39,827 nt of DNA from Bacteriovoracaceae bacterium UBA6144 (GCA_002435705.1 DIVA01000079.1:1-39827); one strand, 5' to 3'. Positions 16,111 to 23,769 are shown, counted from the first letter of the stretch. Translations and numbers: made by a program. Notes: generated by a model from the sequence alone, not told the origin.

Positions 16111-16151
16111 AAGAAAGGCAGGGTTTGGGAGAGTTTGGGTTAGCCTTTCTT
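16111..16151 (-). terminator. Terminator-like hairpin after the pentapeptide-repeat gene
   Basis: A 9-bp perfect stem, AAGAAAGGC with GCCTTTCTT, lies 13 bases beyond the stop codon at 16165. Read on the minus strand the stem ends in CTTTCTTTC, a weak U-rich tail. The loop is long (23 bases), so efficiency is uncertain. Confidence 0.45.
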
Positions 16152-16164
16152 GTTACGAGTATTC

Positions 16165-16611
16165 TTAGGCTGCGGTAAAAGCCGCAGTTAACATCAGTTC
16201 AATCTCTTGAGCCTTTTGAACTTCAGCGAAAGTGAAGTGCAAAACATTGTCATGATTCTCAATTAGGCCCGACATCCAGGTATCAAGCTCACAATCGGTG
16301 AAGGTCGAATCCTTTAATGTACTTGCAGGCCAGCTACAATTTTCAAATGTGCAATCAATAAACTTGCAGTTTTTGAAATGTGAAAAATCAAACTGACATT
16401 CTATGAAATTGCATCCTCTAAACACAATTTCTTTAAATTCGCAGGCATAAAACACACAAGAGGAGAAAATCACTGACTGATAAGTGCTTGACTTTACTAG
16501 ACTGCCTGAGAGGGCTTGGTGGGATATAGAGAGGGAACTGAGTGACTCATCCTGAATCATCTGTAGTTCGCCAAATTGAGTAATTTCGAGTCTTTCTATT
16601 ACTGTGCGCAT
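16165..16611 (-). CDS. Cysteine-rich pentapeptide-repeat protein
   Basis: A 148-residue protein whose centre (about 48-112) is a run of five-residue repeats with F, V or L at the inward position, for example VFYACEFKEIVFRGCNFIEC and CKFIDCTFENC. This predicts a right-handed quadrilateral beta-helix of about three coils. A cysteine recurs two to three residues after the central Phe, so cysteines would stack along one edge, which is uncommon among pentapeptide proteins. No signal peptide. A GGGGGAGAA site precedes the ATG. Known family members include DNA-gyrase protectors and scaffold proteins; this one is too divergent to choose. It is divergent from the HTH regulator. Confidence 0.72.
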   Translation of the reverse strand: MRTVIERLEITQFGELQMIQDESLSSLSISHQALSGSLVKSSTYQSVIFSSCVFYACEFKEIVFRGCNFIECQFDFSHFKNCKFIDCTFENCSWPASTLKDSTFTDCELDTWMSGLIENHDNVLHFTFAEVQKAQEIELMLTAAFTAA

Positions 16612-16651
16612 GATTTTCTCCCCCGTCTATTGGGTCTTGCGTGTTCCTGAC

Positions 16652-16734
16652 TGCAATCGTACGGTATTTTGTGCGTCGGGTCAACGCAAAAATATTGCTT
16701 AATGCAATTATTTTTCATTCCGATAAGGATTGCA
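16652..16734. promoter_or_regulatory. Probable operator: repeated ATTGCA half-sites between divergent genes
   Basis: The 167-base gap between the pentapeptide and HTH genes contains TGCAATC (16652-16658), an interrupted palindrome ATTGC-TTAAT-GCAAT (16694-16708) and GATTGCA (16728-16734), the last an exact inverse of the first. The spacing brackets the likely promoters of both genes. An XRE-type regulator encoded beside such a gap commonly binds it; that this protein does so is inference. Confidence 0.45.
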
Positions 16735-16778
16735 TGGGGTTAGACTTCCAGTCTTAGGCCTCAACCTTAGGATTTTTT

Positions 16779-17360
16779 ATGATTAAGTTTGATAACGATT
16801 TTTTAGAGAACTTTTTAGCCATCGTACGCAAGTATATGCAGCTGCGTGGAGGACTCACACAAAAAGATCTTTCTGAAAAAACAGGTGTGGGCATCTCGAC
16901 CATGTCACGCTTTCTCAATCTTAAAACGGCCAGTGTGGATGAACAGTTGGTGGCCAACATTATCGCCACACTCAACATTCCTCTCTATGAAGTCATCGAT
17001 GGCGTAGACGAGGATTCTACTGATAGCTTTAAACGTTTGGTGCAATTCTATAAAGATCAGCAAGCTGCTAAAGAAGAGAATCAAGAAAGTACTCCTAGTC
17101 CGCAAGAACAGGTGAAACAGAAAACGAATGCATCCATTAATATGGGTGGAAAAAAAATGAGCATGCCCTTTGGAGAGCCTGATAAGGGAAATGTGACGAA
17201 GGCGGATGTTACTCTACGTGACAAGTTGCAAACGCTCTCACCCAGACAGAAAACCTACATCACTGACTTTCTCGATCTTGATGTCGCTGATCGAGATTTG
17301 ATCGTAGATCTAGGGGATGCAGTCTTTCGCTACATTCGAAGTCGTGGCATCGATTTTTAA
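16779..17360 (+). CDS. XRE-family HTH transcriptional regulator
   Basis: A 193-residue protein with a Cro/CI-type helix-turn-helix at about residues 16-70: GLTQKDLSEKTGVGISTMSRFLN is the core, followed by the helix that reads LVANIIATLNIPLYEVI. A low-complexity linker rich in Gln, Glu and Pro (about 90-120) leads to a C-terminal helical part of unknown family (LSPRQKTYITDFLDLDVADRDLIVDLG) that may bind a ligand or dimerise. The ATG has an AGGA site. The VWA gene starts two bases after the stop, so the regulator heads an operon with it and probably with mutY. Target sites may be the ATTGCA repeats just upstream. Confidence 0.85.
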   Translation: MIKFDNDFLENFLAIVRKYMQLRGGLTQKDLSEKTGVGISTMSRFLNLKTASVDEQLVANIIATLNIPLYEVIDGVDEDSTDSFKRLVQFYKDQQAAKEENQESTPSPQEQVKQKTNASINMGGKKMSMPFGEPDKGNVTKADVTLRDKLQTLSPRQKTYITDFLDLDVADRDLIVDLGDAVFRYIRSRGIDF

Positions 17361-17362
17361 AA

Positions 17363-18130
17363 ATGATAGCAATTTTATTTCTTCTCTATACTCAAGCCCT
17401 GTGGGCTACGCCGGATGAGCTCGAAGTGTGGTTCATTACTCCGCCCGCCAGCACGCTGAGAATGGATCTCTTGAGACCTAAAATCTCTCGTAGTCATCTC
17501 ATCGCTAGTGCGGGTTGTGAGCAGGTCGGTGATTTTTGCTTGGACTCGAAAACAGGTGCACTGACCCCTCGATTCAGTCCCCCCACCCAAGAGCCAGAGA
17601 GCATTGAAATCCCTTACCAACCCCTGCTTCAGCTGCCTTCCGCCTCTAGTCTTGATCGTCAACTAGTGAACTGTGAGCAGAGCAATGCTTTTGATATTTT
17701 TTGTGGCAAAGCTAAGGCTGAGGTGACACAAACCAAAGTGAATGAACTCGAAATCTGGCTAGATATCTCAAGCTCCATGCGCTCAGTAGATGGATCAGAT
17801 GAGTGCAATAGAAAAAAATTTCTGCAGGGTCTGATGGGGCTTTGTGAAAAATCCAAACCTAAGGTCATGGGATTTGATGTGGAGATCCGAGAAATTGGGG
17901 TCAGTGAGAGTTGCATTAACCGTGGTTTGAATGACGTAAAAAAAATGATGAAGTGGATTGAGGAGTCGAAGGCTAAGAAATTAATCGTCATCACTGACGT
18001 CTACGAATATCAATCTGAGTTTGCCGCCTTCTTAAGTGAAAAAAACGCAAAAATCAAAGGTGATAGTGGACATTTTCCTTCTGTTCAACTTCTGGATCAC
18101 ATGACGGCTCTAGCCAAGTGGTGCGAATAA
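17363..18130 (+). CDS. Secreted protein with von Willebrand factor A-like domain
   Basis: A 255-residue protein with a signal peptide (MIAILFLLYTQALWA). The second half is VWA-like: ELEIWLDISSSMRSVD supplies the DxSxS metal-ion site (D134, S136, S138), and KKLIVITDVYEYQ supplies the later MIDAS aspartate strand. The first half contains paired cysteines and no known domain. VWA proteins in the periplasm usually bind protein partners through a metal ion. The start lies two bases after the HTH stop (TAA-aa-ATG), indicating coupled translation. The fold call rests on the MIDAS-like strand pair, as the rest is divergent. Confidence 0.68.
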   Translation: MIAILFLLYTQALWATPDELEVWFITPPASTLRMDLLRPKISRSHLIASAGCEQVGDFCLDSKTGALTPRFSPPTQEPESIEIPYQPLLQLPSASSLDRQLVNCEQSNAFDIFCGKAKAEVTQTKVNELEIWLDISSSMRSVDGSDECNRKKFLQGLMGLCEKSKPKVMGFDVEIREIGVSESCINRGLNDVKKMMKWIEESKAKKLIVITDVYEYQSEFAAFLSEKNAKIKGDSGHFPSVQLLDHMTALAKWCE

Positions 18131-18147
18131 AATTAGCATCAATTCTT

Positions 18148-19194
18148 ATGTGGGATTCCCTTATCTCTTGGTCACAAAAAGAGTTCACTCATTTACCTTG
18201 GCGCAAGCAGCGCACACTTTACGGAACACTGGTTTCTGAAATCATGTTGCAGCAAACGACAGTGTCGACAGTGCTCAATCACTACGAGCGTTTTCTTAAA
18301 GAGTTCCCTCACCTCAAATCTCTCGCGCAAGCCTCTGAGGACGAGCTTTTGGTTGCCTGGAAGGGCTTAGGGTATTATCGCCGTGCTCGCAATCTGAAAG
18401 CGATTGCTGAGACAGTTTTTCGCGATCATGGAGCTGAGATCCCCGAGGACATTGAAGTCCTCATGAAAATTAAAGGCATCGGGCCCTACACGGCCAACGC
18501 CTTAGTGGCGATTGGGATGGATAAGCGGGGTCTAGCCGTTGATGCCAATCTTGAACGGGTCCTGTCGCGCTACTATGGGCTTAAGACCCCAAAGGGCCCA
18601 AAGCTGCAAAAGCAAATCCAGCAGCTCTTCCTTGAGAAAAAAATCTGTTTTGAAAAAGACGTCTCTTACCGCGCGCTGAATGAAGCCCTGATGGATTTAG
18701 GTCGCACTATTTGCCAGGCCAATCGAGTTGCCTGTGAGCTCTGTCCTCTCAAAAAAAAGTGTGTTGCTTTTAAAACTCAAGCTCCATTGACCTTCCCCAT
18801 GGGAGCTGATCTCGTGAGTGCTACAAAAGCTCAAGATCTCAGCTTGAAGTTACTCAGAGTCGTCGTAAAAAAGAACGGCCAAGTTTTGGCTTATCAAAAA
18901 GAAAAAGGTGAGTGGCTTGAGGGGCAGTGGGAGCTTCCGACTTTTGTCCTTGAAACCAATGACCCACTCTTTAAACAGTATCCAAAGTTGAACCTGAAGG
19001 TGAATCTCGACAATCTCCCGATAGTTAAAACGGGAATCACAAAATATTCAATAGAAAACTTTGTGATTGAAATGGACGCTCAAGCTTTTGAAGGCTTAAA
19101 GAGCGAGAAAAAGTTTGCGTGGAAGAGTATAAGTGAGCGTGAGTCAAACTTATCTACGGCCACGCTTAAGTGTTTGCAGAAAATTAAAAACTAA
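18148..19194 (+). CDS. mutY: A/G-specific adenine glycosylase MutY
   Basis: A base-excision repair enzyme that removes adenine mispaired with 8-oxoguanine. Counted from the ATG at 18148 (348 residues), catalytic residues are Glu31 in SEIMLQQTTVS and Asp132 in AVDANLERVL; the helix-hairpin-helix is KIKGIGPYTANALVAIG; and the [4Fe-4S] ligands C189-x6-C196-x2-C199-x5-C205 are intact. The C-terminal Nudix-like domain that reads 8-oxoG is present (LLRVVVKKNGQVLA onward). The frame is open from a GTG at 18118 inside the VWA gene, but the ATG fits the E. coli N-terminal length. It ends four bases into a convergent gene. Confidence 0.95.
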   Translation: MWDSLISWSQKEFTHLPWRKQRTLYGTLVSEIMLQQTTVSTVLNHYERFLKEFPHLKSLAQASEDELLVAWKGLGYYRRARNLKAIAETVFRDHGAEIPEDIEVLMKIKGIGPYTANALVAIGMDKRGLAVDANLERVLSRYYGLKTPKGPKLQKQIQQLFLEKKICFEKDVSYRALNEALMDLGRTICQANRVACELCPLKKKCVAFKTQAPLTFPMGADLVSATKAQDLSLKLLRVVVKKNGQVLAYQKEKGEWLEGQWELPTFVLETNDPLFKQYPKLNLKVNLDNLPIVKTGITKYSIENFVIEMDAQAFEGLKSEKKFAWKSISERESNLSTATLKCLQKIKN

Positions 19195-19697
19195 TTTTTG
19201 AAACGCGTCTCAAGTTCTCTCTTAATATGACGCTTGATTTTCGAATGGCTCCATAGCTTAGGGTAGTTTACGCAGAGATTTCCATTATCCAGTTCTTGTT
19301 GCAACACTAGCACCACATCATCTCTTGTGATGACAGGAGAAACATTTTTTTGAAGTGATTTTACAAATCTGTTCATCTGCTTAGACTCTTCTTCAAGCAA
19401 TTCAACCGTCTTCGTGGATGCGCCGGTAGAGAAGTTCCCCCACATATTGAGTGGCAAACCTGTGAACATTGTCGCTAGGGTTATGGGAAGCTGGCCTGTT
19501 ACCATTCCTGTTAGGGATCCATAAACGTAGAGGTTAAATCCATACTCCACTGCTTTTTGACGTTTTTCAATTTCCTTGGCTGACTTGATTCGGTAAGCCT
19601 GCTCACACGGAGGGGTCGCTAATTCTTCGCTCGCTTGTGAGGTGATCGCCGTTAGGAGGAAAAGCCCAGTGAGTGTCAAAAGCATTAGTTTTTTCAT
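19191..19697 (-). CDS. Small secreted protein of unknown function
   Basis: A 168-residue protein with a good signal peptide (MKKLMLLTLTGLFLLTAITSQAS). A mid-protein hydrophobic stretch (about 53-85, YGFNLYVYGSLTGMVTG onward) could be a membrane hairpin, so it may be anchored rather than soluble. Two cysteines (in PPCEQAY and NLCVNYP) could form a disulfide. I recognise no family. Its AAAGGG ribosome site lies in a small hairpin (19704-19722) and it follows the RNase P RNA gene on the same strand. Confidence 0.75.
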   Translation of the reverse strand: MKKLMLLTLTGLFLLTAITSQASEELATPPCEQAYRIKSAKEIEKRQKAVEYGFNLYVYGSLTGMVTGQLPITLATMFTGLPLNMWGNFSTGASTKTVELLEEESKQMNRFVKSLQKNVSPVITRDDVVLVLQQELDNGNLCVNYPKLWSHSKIKRHIKRELETRFKN

Positions 19698-19703
19698 GGA
19701 AGT

Positions 19704-19722
19704 CCCTTTGTTTTTAAAAGGG
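19704..19722 (-). promoter_or_regulatory. Hairpin that may hide a ribosome binding site
   Basis: On the minus strand CCCTTT pairs with AAAGGG across a seven-base A-rich loop. The AAAGGG arm is the Shine-Dalgarno of the gene starting at 19697. A six-pair stem of this kind could lower translation in a temperature-sensitive way, but it is short and may be chance. Confidence 0.35.
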
Positions 19723-19796
19723 TAAGGGGAAAAGAGCGCGAGGTGGGGGGAATGGGTAGAAATTACAGGATTTGAGGAGGCTTAAATGTTAATAAA

Positions 19797-20092
19797 GCCG
19801 AGAAAAGGGATAAGCCGGATTCTGTTTTCGATCATCATTCCTCTAGGCCCAAAGTTACCCGTGGGCTCAAGCACTCTACCCGTGAACATCGGCCAAGCAG
19901 GCCTCAGGCGTTCACCTATGTGAGCTTGCACCTCGTAGAGTTTACCTGGTTTCACTACAGCATTACCTGTACATACTTTCTGTTGCACTTGTCCTCACCT
20001 CGCGATGGACGGGCATTACCCGCTACGATGCTTTATGGTGTCCGGACTTTCCTCCCGGGGTTGCCCCCCAGCGATGATCCCCTTTTCTCGGC
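19797..20092 (-). ncRNA. rnpB: RNase P RNA, unusually compact
   Basis: The catalytic RNA that trims the 5' ends of tRNA precursors. On the minus strand I see the universal GAGGAAAGTCCGGAC near the 5' end and CAGAATCCGGCTTAT near the 3' end (P4). P1 is a 13-bp perfect helix closing both ends. P2 (GATCATC/GATGATC), P7 (TCGTAG/CTACGA), P8 (CGGGTAATGCCCG), P9 with a GCGA tetraloop, P16 (GTGAAC/GTTCAC), P17 and P18 (GCCCA/TGGGC) are all present. P3 is a stub. Between CAACAGA (19985-19979) and GGTAAACTC (19946-19938) there are only 32 bases, holding one 5-bp hairpin, where E. coli has roughly 90-100 bases forming P10 to P14. The total of 296 nt is below the usual 350-400. Confidence 0.93.
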
Positions 20093-20143
20093 ATGGGGTT
20101 TATAGCGTCAAAATTGAAGAGGGACAAGATCTTAGTTTGAAGC

Positions 20144-20794
20144 CTAGGCCCTGCTACCACTCACCACCTGATAGGGTAAAAATATTCTTGAGCAGCCTGC
20201 GCAGACTTTAAGTTTCAGCTGTTGATCAATCTCAGATTGAACTTCAAGTGATAATTTATAGCGACAAAGAGCACATTTCCCCTCTTGGGTTCGGGTGAAA
20301 TTTCCAAGGCTTAGGTTTTTTGCCTGGACACGTTCAATCATGCCCTGCCAGTCAGTGGGGAAGCTCTCGAATAACAGATTAAGACGAGTCTTTAGGTGAT
20401 GAAGTTTTCGATCGAGGTCTTGAATGGATTCATTTGATTCTTGAGTGATCTCAGCCACTGTTATCTCAAAACCGAGTAAGAATGTTTTTTTCTCCTCAAG
20501 TAGCTCTTCTGTTTTTTGCTGCTCAATGAGTACCTGAAGGGCCTTTTCCTCAACCTCTTCCTTGGAGGCTTCTGATAAGCGCTGGGATAAGACTCTATCT
20601 AATTCCAGTAAATTGGTATCTAGCTCGCGCAGACGTTGTTTAAGTGCCTGTGCTTGCGATTGAGCTTCTTGTAATTCACCCTGCCGGGTCTTTAGTCGAT
20701 CAATTAGATCATTCTTTTGTTTTTTTAATGAATCATTTTCTCGACAAAGAGAGTCGTATTCTTTTAGCTGAAAAAAAACTGATACTTTGTCCAT
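20144..20794 (-). CDS. Coiled-coil protein with C4 zinc ribbon
   Basis: A 216-residue protein: about 150 residues of heptad-rich coiled coil (Glu, Lys, Gln, Leu) followed by a zinc ribbon with GKCALCRYKL and KVCAGCSRIF, two CxxC pairs. This is the layout of the zf-RING_7 (C4-type zinc ribbon, formerly DUF164) family; one member, CT398 of Chlamydia, was shown to bind sigma-54 and secretion proteins. The exact role is unknown. In actinobacteria the family is also found beside rnpB, as here, where the RNA starts 51 bases after the stop, so the linkage looks ancient. It is divergent from aroB across 36 bases. Confidence 0.84.
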   Translation of the reverse strand: MDKVSVFFQLKEYDSLCRENDSLKKQKNDLIDRLKTRQGELQEAQSQAQALKQRLRELDTNLLELDRVLSQRLSEASKEEVEEKALQVLIEQQKTEELLEEKKTFLLGFEITVAEITQESNESIQDLDRKLHHLKTRLNLLFESFPTDWQGMIERVQAKNLSLGNFTRTQEGKCALCRYKLSLEVQSEIDQQLKLKVCAGCSRIFLPYQVVSGSRA

Positions 20795-20830
20795 AGGAAT
20801 CCTTAATATCTTCCGATACAGAGTATAACT

Positions 20831-21829
20831 ATGAATTCAAAAATAACAGCACTCAAACAACTCGAACTTATGAATGCTCTCGAAAATGCGAGAGAGCCAC
20901 GCCTTTTTTCTGTGATTGATCTCAAGGTTAAAAACCTTTTGCCGCAATGGCTGCAGTTTTCACCAGATGTGTTCTGGCTCAATCACCCCGAAGAACAGAA
21001 GACAATTGAAGTCTATGAACAGATTACGTCATTCTTCTTGAAGCAAGGTATTCAGCGCGGACATACAGTGGCAGGTATCGGTGGTGGGGCCACGACTGAT
21101 ATGGCAGGTTTTGTGGCTGCTACCATTCATCGTGGTGTGAATTGGATTAGTGTACCTACCACGTTGATGGGGATGGTTGACGCCGGTCTTGGTGGTAAGA
21201 CAGGTGTGAATACTAGCCATGGCAAGAATCTTTTAGGAGCATTTCATCTGCCAGAGCATGTATGGATTTGCGCCGATTTTTTGAAGACCATGAGCCGTAC
21301 AGAGATTCTCTCTGGTCGCGGAGAGATTCTCAAGTACGCCCTTCTCTCAAACGAAATCTATGACCTAGCAATGAATACCAAAACACCGATGGAAGACATC
21401 ATCATGGCGTGTGCGCAGTATAAGATGAAGCTCATTGGTGAAGACTTTAAAGAGGCTGGTAATAGAGCATTTTTAAATCTGGGACACACGCTTGGACATG
21501 CTTTTGAACACACCTTGAAAATACCTCACGGAATTGCTGTGACGATGGGAATTAAGTATCTCTTCCAGGCCATGAAATTAGAGAACGCGCTTGCATCCTA
21601 CGAATTGATTTTTAAATCCCTTCAGCTTGATCCAGAAAAAGTGGATCTGACAAATTACTCCCAATTTGATAAATCTGCCTTTTGGTCTGCGGTCAACCAC
21701 GATAAGAAGAAAACGGGTGATGGCCTAAAACTTACTCTTGTCGATAATGTAGGCCAGCCACGATTTGAGGTATTGCCTGTGGCTAAACTTAAAACGTTAG
21801 TTGAGGCCCTAAGTGACTTTAAAACTTAA
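20831..21829 (+). CDS. aroB: 3-dehydroquinate synthase AroB
   Basis: Second step of the shikimate pathway: NAD- and zinc-dependent conversion of DAHP to 3-dehydroquinate. The 332 residues contain the NAD-binding GIGGGATTDMAGFVA, the long VPTTLMGMVDAGLGGKTGVN stretch, the zinc ligand glutamate in GRGEILKYAL, the His motif NLGHTLGHAFEH and the substrate-binding HDKKKTGDGLKL. It is about 25-30 residues shorter than E. coli AroB, the loss being mostly at the N terminus. aroA starts inside its last 17 bases, so the two are co-translated. Confidence 0.95.
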   Translation: MNSKITALKQLELMNALENAREPRLFSVIDLKVKNLLPQWLQFSPDVFWLNHPEEQKTIEVYEQITSFFLKQGIQRGHTVAGIGGGATTDMAGFVAATIHRGVNWISVPTTLMGMVDAGLGGKTGVNTSHGKNLLGAFHLPEHVWICADFLKTMSRTEILSGRGEILKYALLSNEIYDLAMNTKTPMEDIIMACAQYKMKLIGEDFKEAGNRAFLNLGHTLGHAFEHTLKIPHGIAVTMGIKYLFQAMKLENALASYELIFKSLQLDPEKVDLTNYSQFDKSAFWSAVNHDKKKTGDGLKLTLVDNVGQPRFEVLPVAKLKTLVEALSDFKT

Positions 21830-23009
21830 GCCTCAGTCCCTTCCTTCTGAGATCATTCTTCCGACGTCAAAATCCTATGCCAATCGTCTTCTCATTGTCG
21901 CCGCAAGGCTTGGCGAAGGTCGTAGCATTAAGCATCTTCCTGTGAGTGATGACGTGACATTTCTTATCGATTCCTTTCAAAGGATAGGTCTTAATCTTGA
22001 AAAAAAATCGGATGGCTTGATTTTTCATAATAGTTTTCCTGAATGCGAATCAAACGAGAGGGAACCCATTCATCTTCATGTGGGGGAAGGAGGGACGACA
22101 GCTCGATTTATTCTCTCTTTACTCTCTCTTGGATCAAGAAAATACGTGCTCTCAATGGAAGGTCGATTACCCCAGAGACCATGGGACGGACTGATTCAGG
22201 TCTTGCGTTCAGCAGGTGTGGTCATTAAATGGGATAACGATCATGAGCTCAGCATTCAGGGGCCAGTCCAAGTTGAAAAACTGAAACGAGAGATCTCATG
22301 CGGAGATACTACTCAGTTTATTACATCGCTGCAGCTCAGTTTCTTTAAAGAAGGAATAACATTTAAGCCGCTCGGTCTCGAGAGCTCCGAAGCCTACTGG
22401 CGCATGACACTTGATTGCGCACAAGACTTTAAAGAACGAACTGTTCCGCAAGACTGGAGTAGTGCATCTTATCCAATCGTCCTTGCGGCATTAAAGAATC
22501 AAAAAGTTCTCTTTCACGGCTTGCATCCTGATCCTCTCCAGGCTGACAGTATTCTCTTTGATATCCTAAGAGAGAGGGGTGCCATCGAGGATACAGATGA
22601 AGGCGTTATAGTGAGCGGACTAAAAACTCACCAGCCCCTTCTTGTTAATGGTTCTCAATGCCTTGATCTTATCCCGACCCTCACGGTTTTAGCCCTTAAG
22701 CTCAAGGGGAAATCCCTGATCACTCACACCAGAGGCCTTGTGGCTAAAGAGTCCGATCGACTCGCTGAAATTTTGCGTCTTGTAAAAAAGATGGGTGGAC
22801 ACATCACTCGAGATCCGGATTATTCAATCCAGATTGAAGGGGGACACCAGGCCCCATCTCTCCACTTGGATCCTGTGGCTGACCATCGAATGGTAATGAT
22901 GGCGTCGATCATGCTTCTGACAAATGAGGGAGGGGTTGTTGAGAATGAGCAAGCTGTTTCTAAATCTTTTCCAAACTTCTTTGAGATAGTGGCCCCCACT
23001 CGAGAGTGA
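21813..23009 (+). CDS. aroA: 3-phosphoshikimate 1-carboxyvinyltransferase AroA (EPSP synthase), divergent
   Basis: Sixth step of the shikimate pathway, joining PEP to shikimate 3-phosphate. The 398 residues show PTSKSYANRLLI, MEGRLPQRPWDGLIQVLRSAGV, the SSASYP loop, LDLIPTLTVLAL (catalytic Asp), ESDRLAEI and DHRMVMMASIM in the correct order. The PEP-binding segment, normally L-G-N-A-G-T-x-x-R, reads GEGGTTARF: the Asn and Ala are Glu and Gly, while Gly96, Thr97 and Arg100 (E. coli numbers) are kept. The protein is about 30 residues shorter than E. coli AroA. The ATG lies inside the end of aroB. The remaining shikimate genes are not in the window. Confidence 0.93.
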   Translation: MTLKLKPQSLPSEIILPTSKSYANRLLIVAARLGEGRSIKHLPVSDDVTFLIDSFQRIGLNLEKKSDGLIFHNSFPECESNEREPIHLHVGEGGTTARFILSLLSLGSRKYVLSMEGRLPQRPWDGLIQVLRSAGVVIKWDNDHELSIQGPVQVEKLKREISCGDTTQFITSLQLSFFKEGITFKPLGLESSEAYWRMTLDCAQDFKERTVPQDWSSASYPIVLAALKNQKVLFHGLHPDPLQADSILFDILRERGAIEDTDEGVIVSGLKTHQPLLVNGSQCLDLIPTLTVLALKLKGKSLITHTRGLVAKESDRLAEILRLVKKMGGHITRDPDYSIQIEGGHQAPSLHLDPVADHRMVMMASIMLLTNEGGVVENEQAVSKSFPNFFEIVAPTRE

Positions 23010-23015
23010 GGGCCA
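22990..23015 (+). terminator. Hairpin across the aroA stop codon
   Basis: TGGCCC and CACTC pair with GAGTG and GGGCCA (one C/A mismatch), a tight 11-bp hairpin with a two-base loop as drawn, spanning the TGA. It lies between convergent genes, where it may stop or stabilise transcripts from both sides. No T run follows, so it would not be a classic intrinsic terminator. Confidence 0.5.
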
Positions 23016-23025
23016 AATGATCAAT

Positions 23026-23769
23026 CTATTCGTGAACGTGGATAACTGTTTCCCATGAGTTCACAGTTCCTGCCGCCTTAAGACCAGTTGCCTTTGAAAT
23101 AGCTGGAACCATTAAGCTGTTACCGCGGATGATGTTTCTCCCTGCTGCTTCACGAGCAATCACGTAGTTTCCGGCTGCTGAGCCTTTTCCAGATTCCATC
23201 ACCAGCTCTCTAATTTTCTTTGAATCCTCAAGAGTTGTTCTTACGCAACCACCAGAAGCACGAGACCCGAGCTTAGAATAGTTAGAAGTGCCTGTTGCAT
23301 GAATGGCAATCCCACCGATGAAGAACACAGCGTTTGGCATTGGAGCATTCCAGGTATAAGACAAGTAATCAGTGTACATTTTTGTTGGACGATAAAAGCC
23401 TGTTGGTGTCGTTGAAACATAAGCGCGACCTGAAGTCGAAACCACACGTTCCTCTTTGCCCGTTGATACTTTTATTTTCATCACCTCAACACCATTCTCA
23501 AAAAGTTTAAGTGTTTGAGCTTCTGAGCCTCTCGGTGCTTTGTTAATCACAATTACCACGCGGTTATCTGAAATAACCTGGTTCAAACTGCCGGCAGACT
23601 TCTCGCTTGATCCAGTAGAGTTCGCATTGACGACGGGTTCCACTTCATCTTCAGGAGTCATGCCCAGAGATTCGGCCATCTCATCCGTAAACGGATGAAG
23701 AATCTCGCTATCTGCAACCGCTGCACCACTAAGACTTAAGGCCAAGAGCGTAGGTAAGAACATTTTCAT
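23026..23769 (-). CDS. Secreted L,D-transpeptidase (YkuD family)
   Basis: A 247-residue periplasmic protein with a signal peptide (MKMFLPTLLALSLSGAAVA), an acidic linker (about 22-65) and a YkuD catalytic domain. The active site is H157 in IAIHATG and C175 in RASGGCVRT, the family's H...S-x-G-C-V-R pattern. KVSTGKEERVVSTSG and TTPTGFYRP are typical substrate-side segments. Such enzymes cross-link diaminopimelate residues (3-3 bonds), attach lipoproteins or exchange D-amino acids on peptidoglycan; predatory relatives carry many of them for remodelling prey wall, though that role is inferred. It lies 12 bases after the metallopeptidase gene with its own AAGGAGT site. Confidence 0.92.
   Translation of the reverse strand: MKMFLPTLLALSLSGAAVADSEILHPFTDEMAESLGMTPEDEVEPVVNANSTGSSEKSAGSLNQVISDNRVVIVINKAPRGSEAQTLKLFENGVEVMKIKVSTGKEERVVSTSGRAYVSTTPTGFYRPTKMYTDYLSYTWNAPMPNAVFFIGGIAIHATGTSNYSKLGSRASGGCVRTTLEDSKKIRELVMESGKGSAAGNYVIAREAAGRNIIRGNSLMVPAISKATGLKAAGTVNSWETVIHVHE

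Noticed and set aside
18118..18147. GTG start of mutY inside the VWA gene
   Set aside because: It has no ribosome site and would add ten residues absent from MutY proteins; the ATG at 18148 fits the family length.
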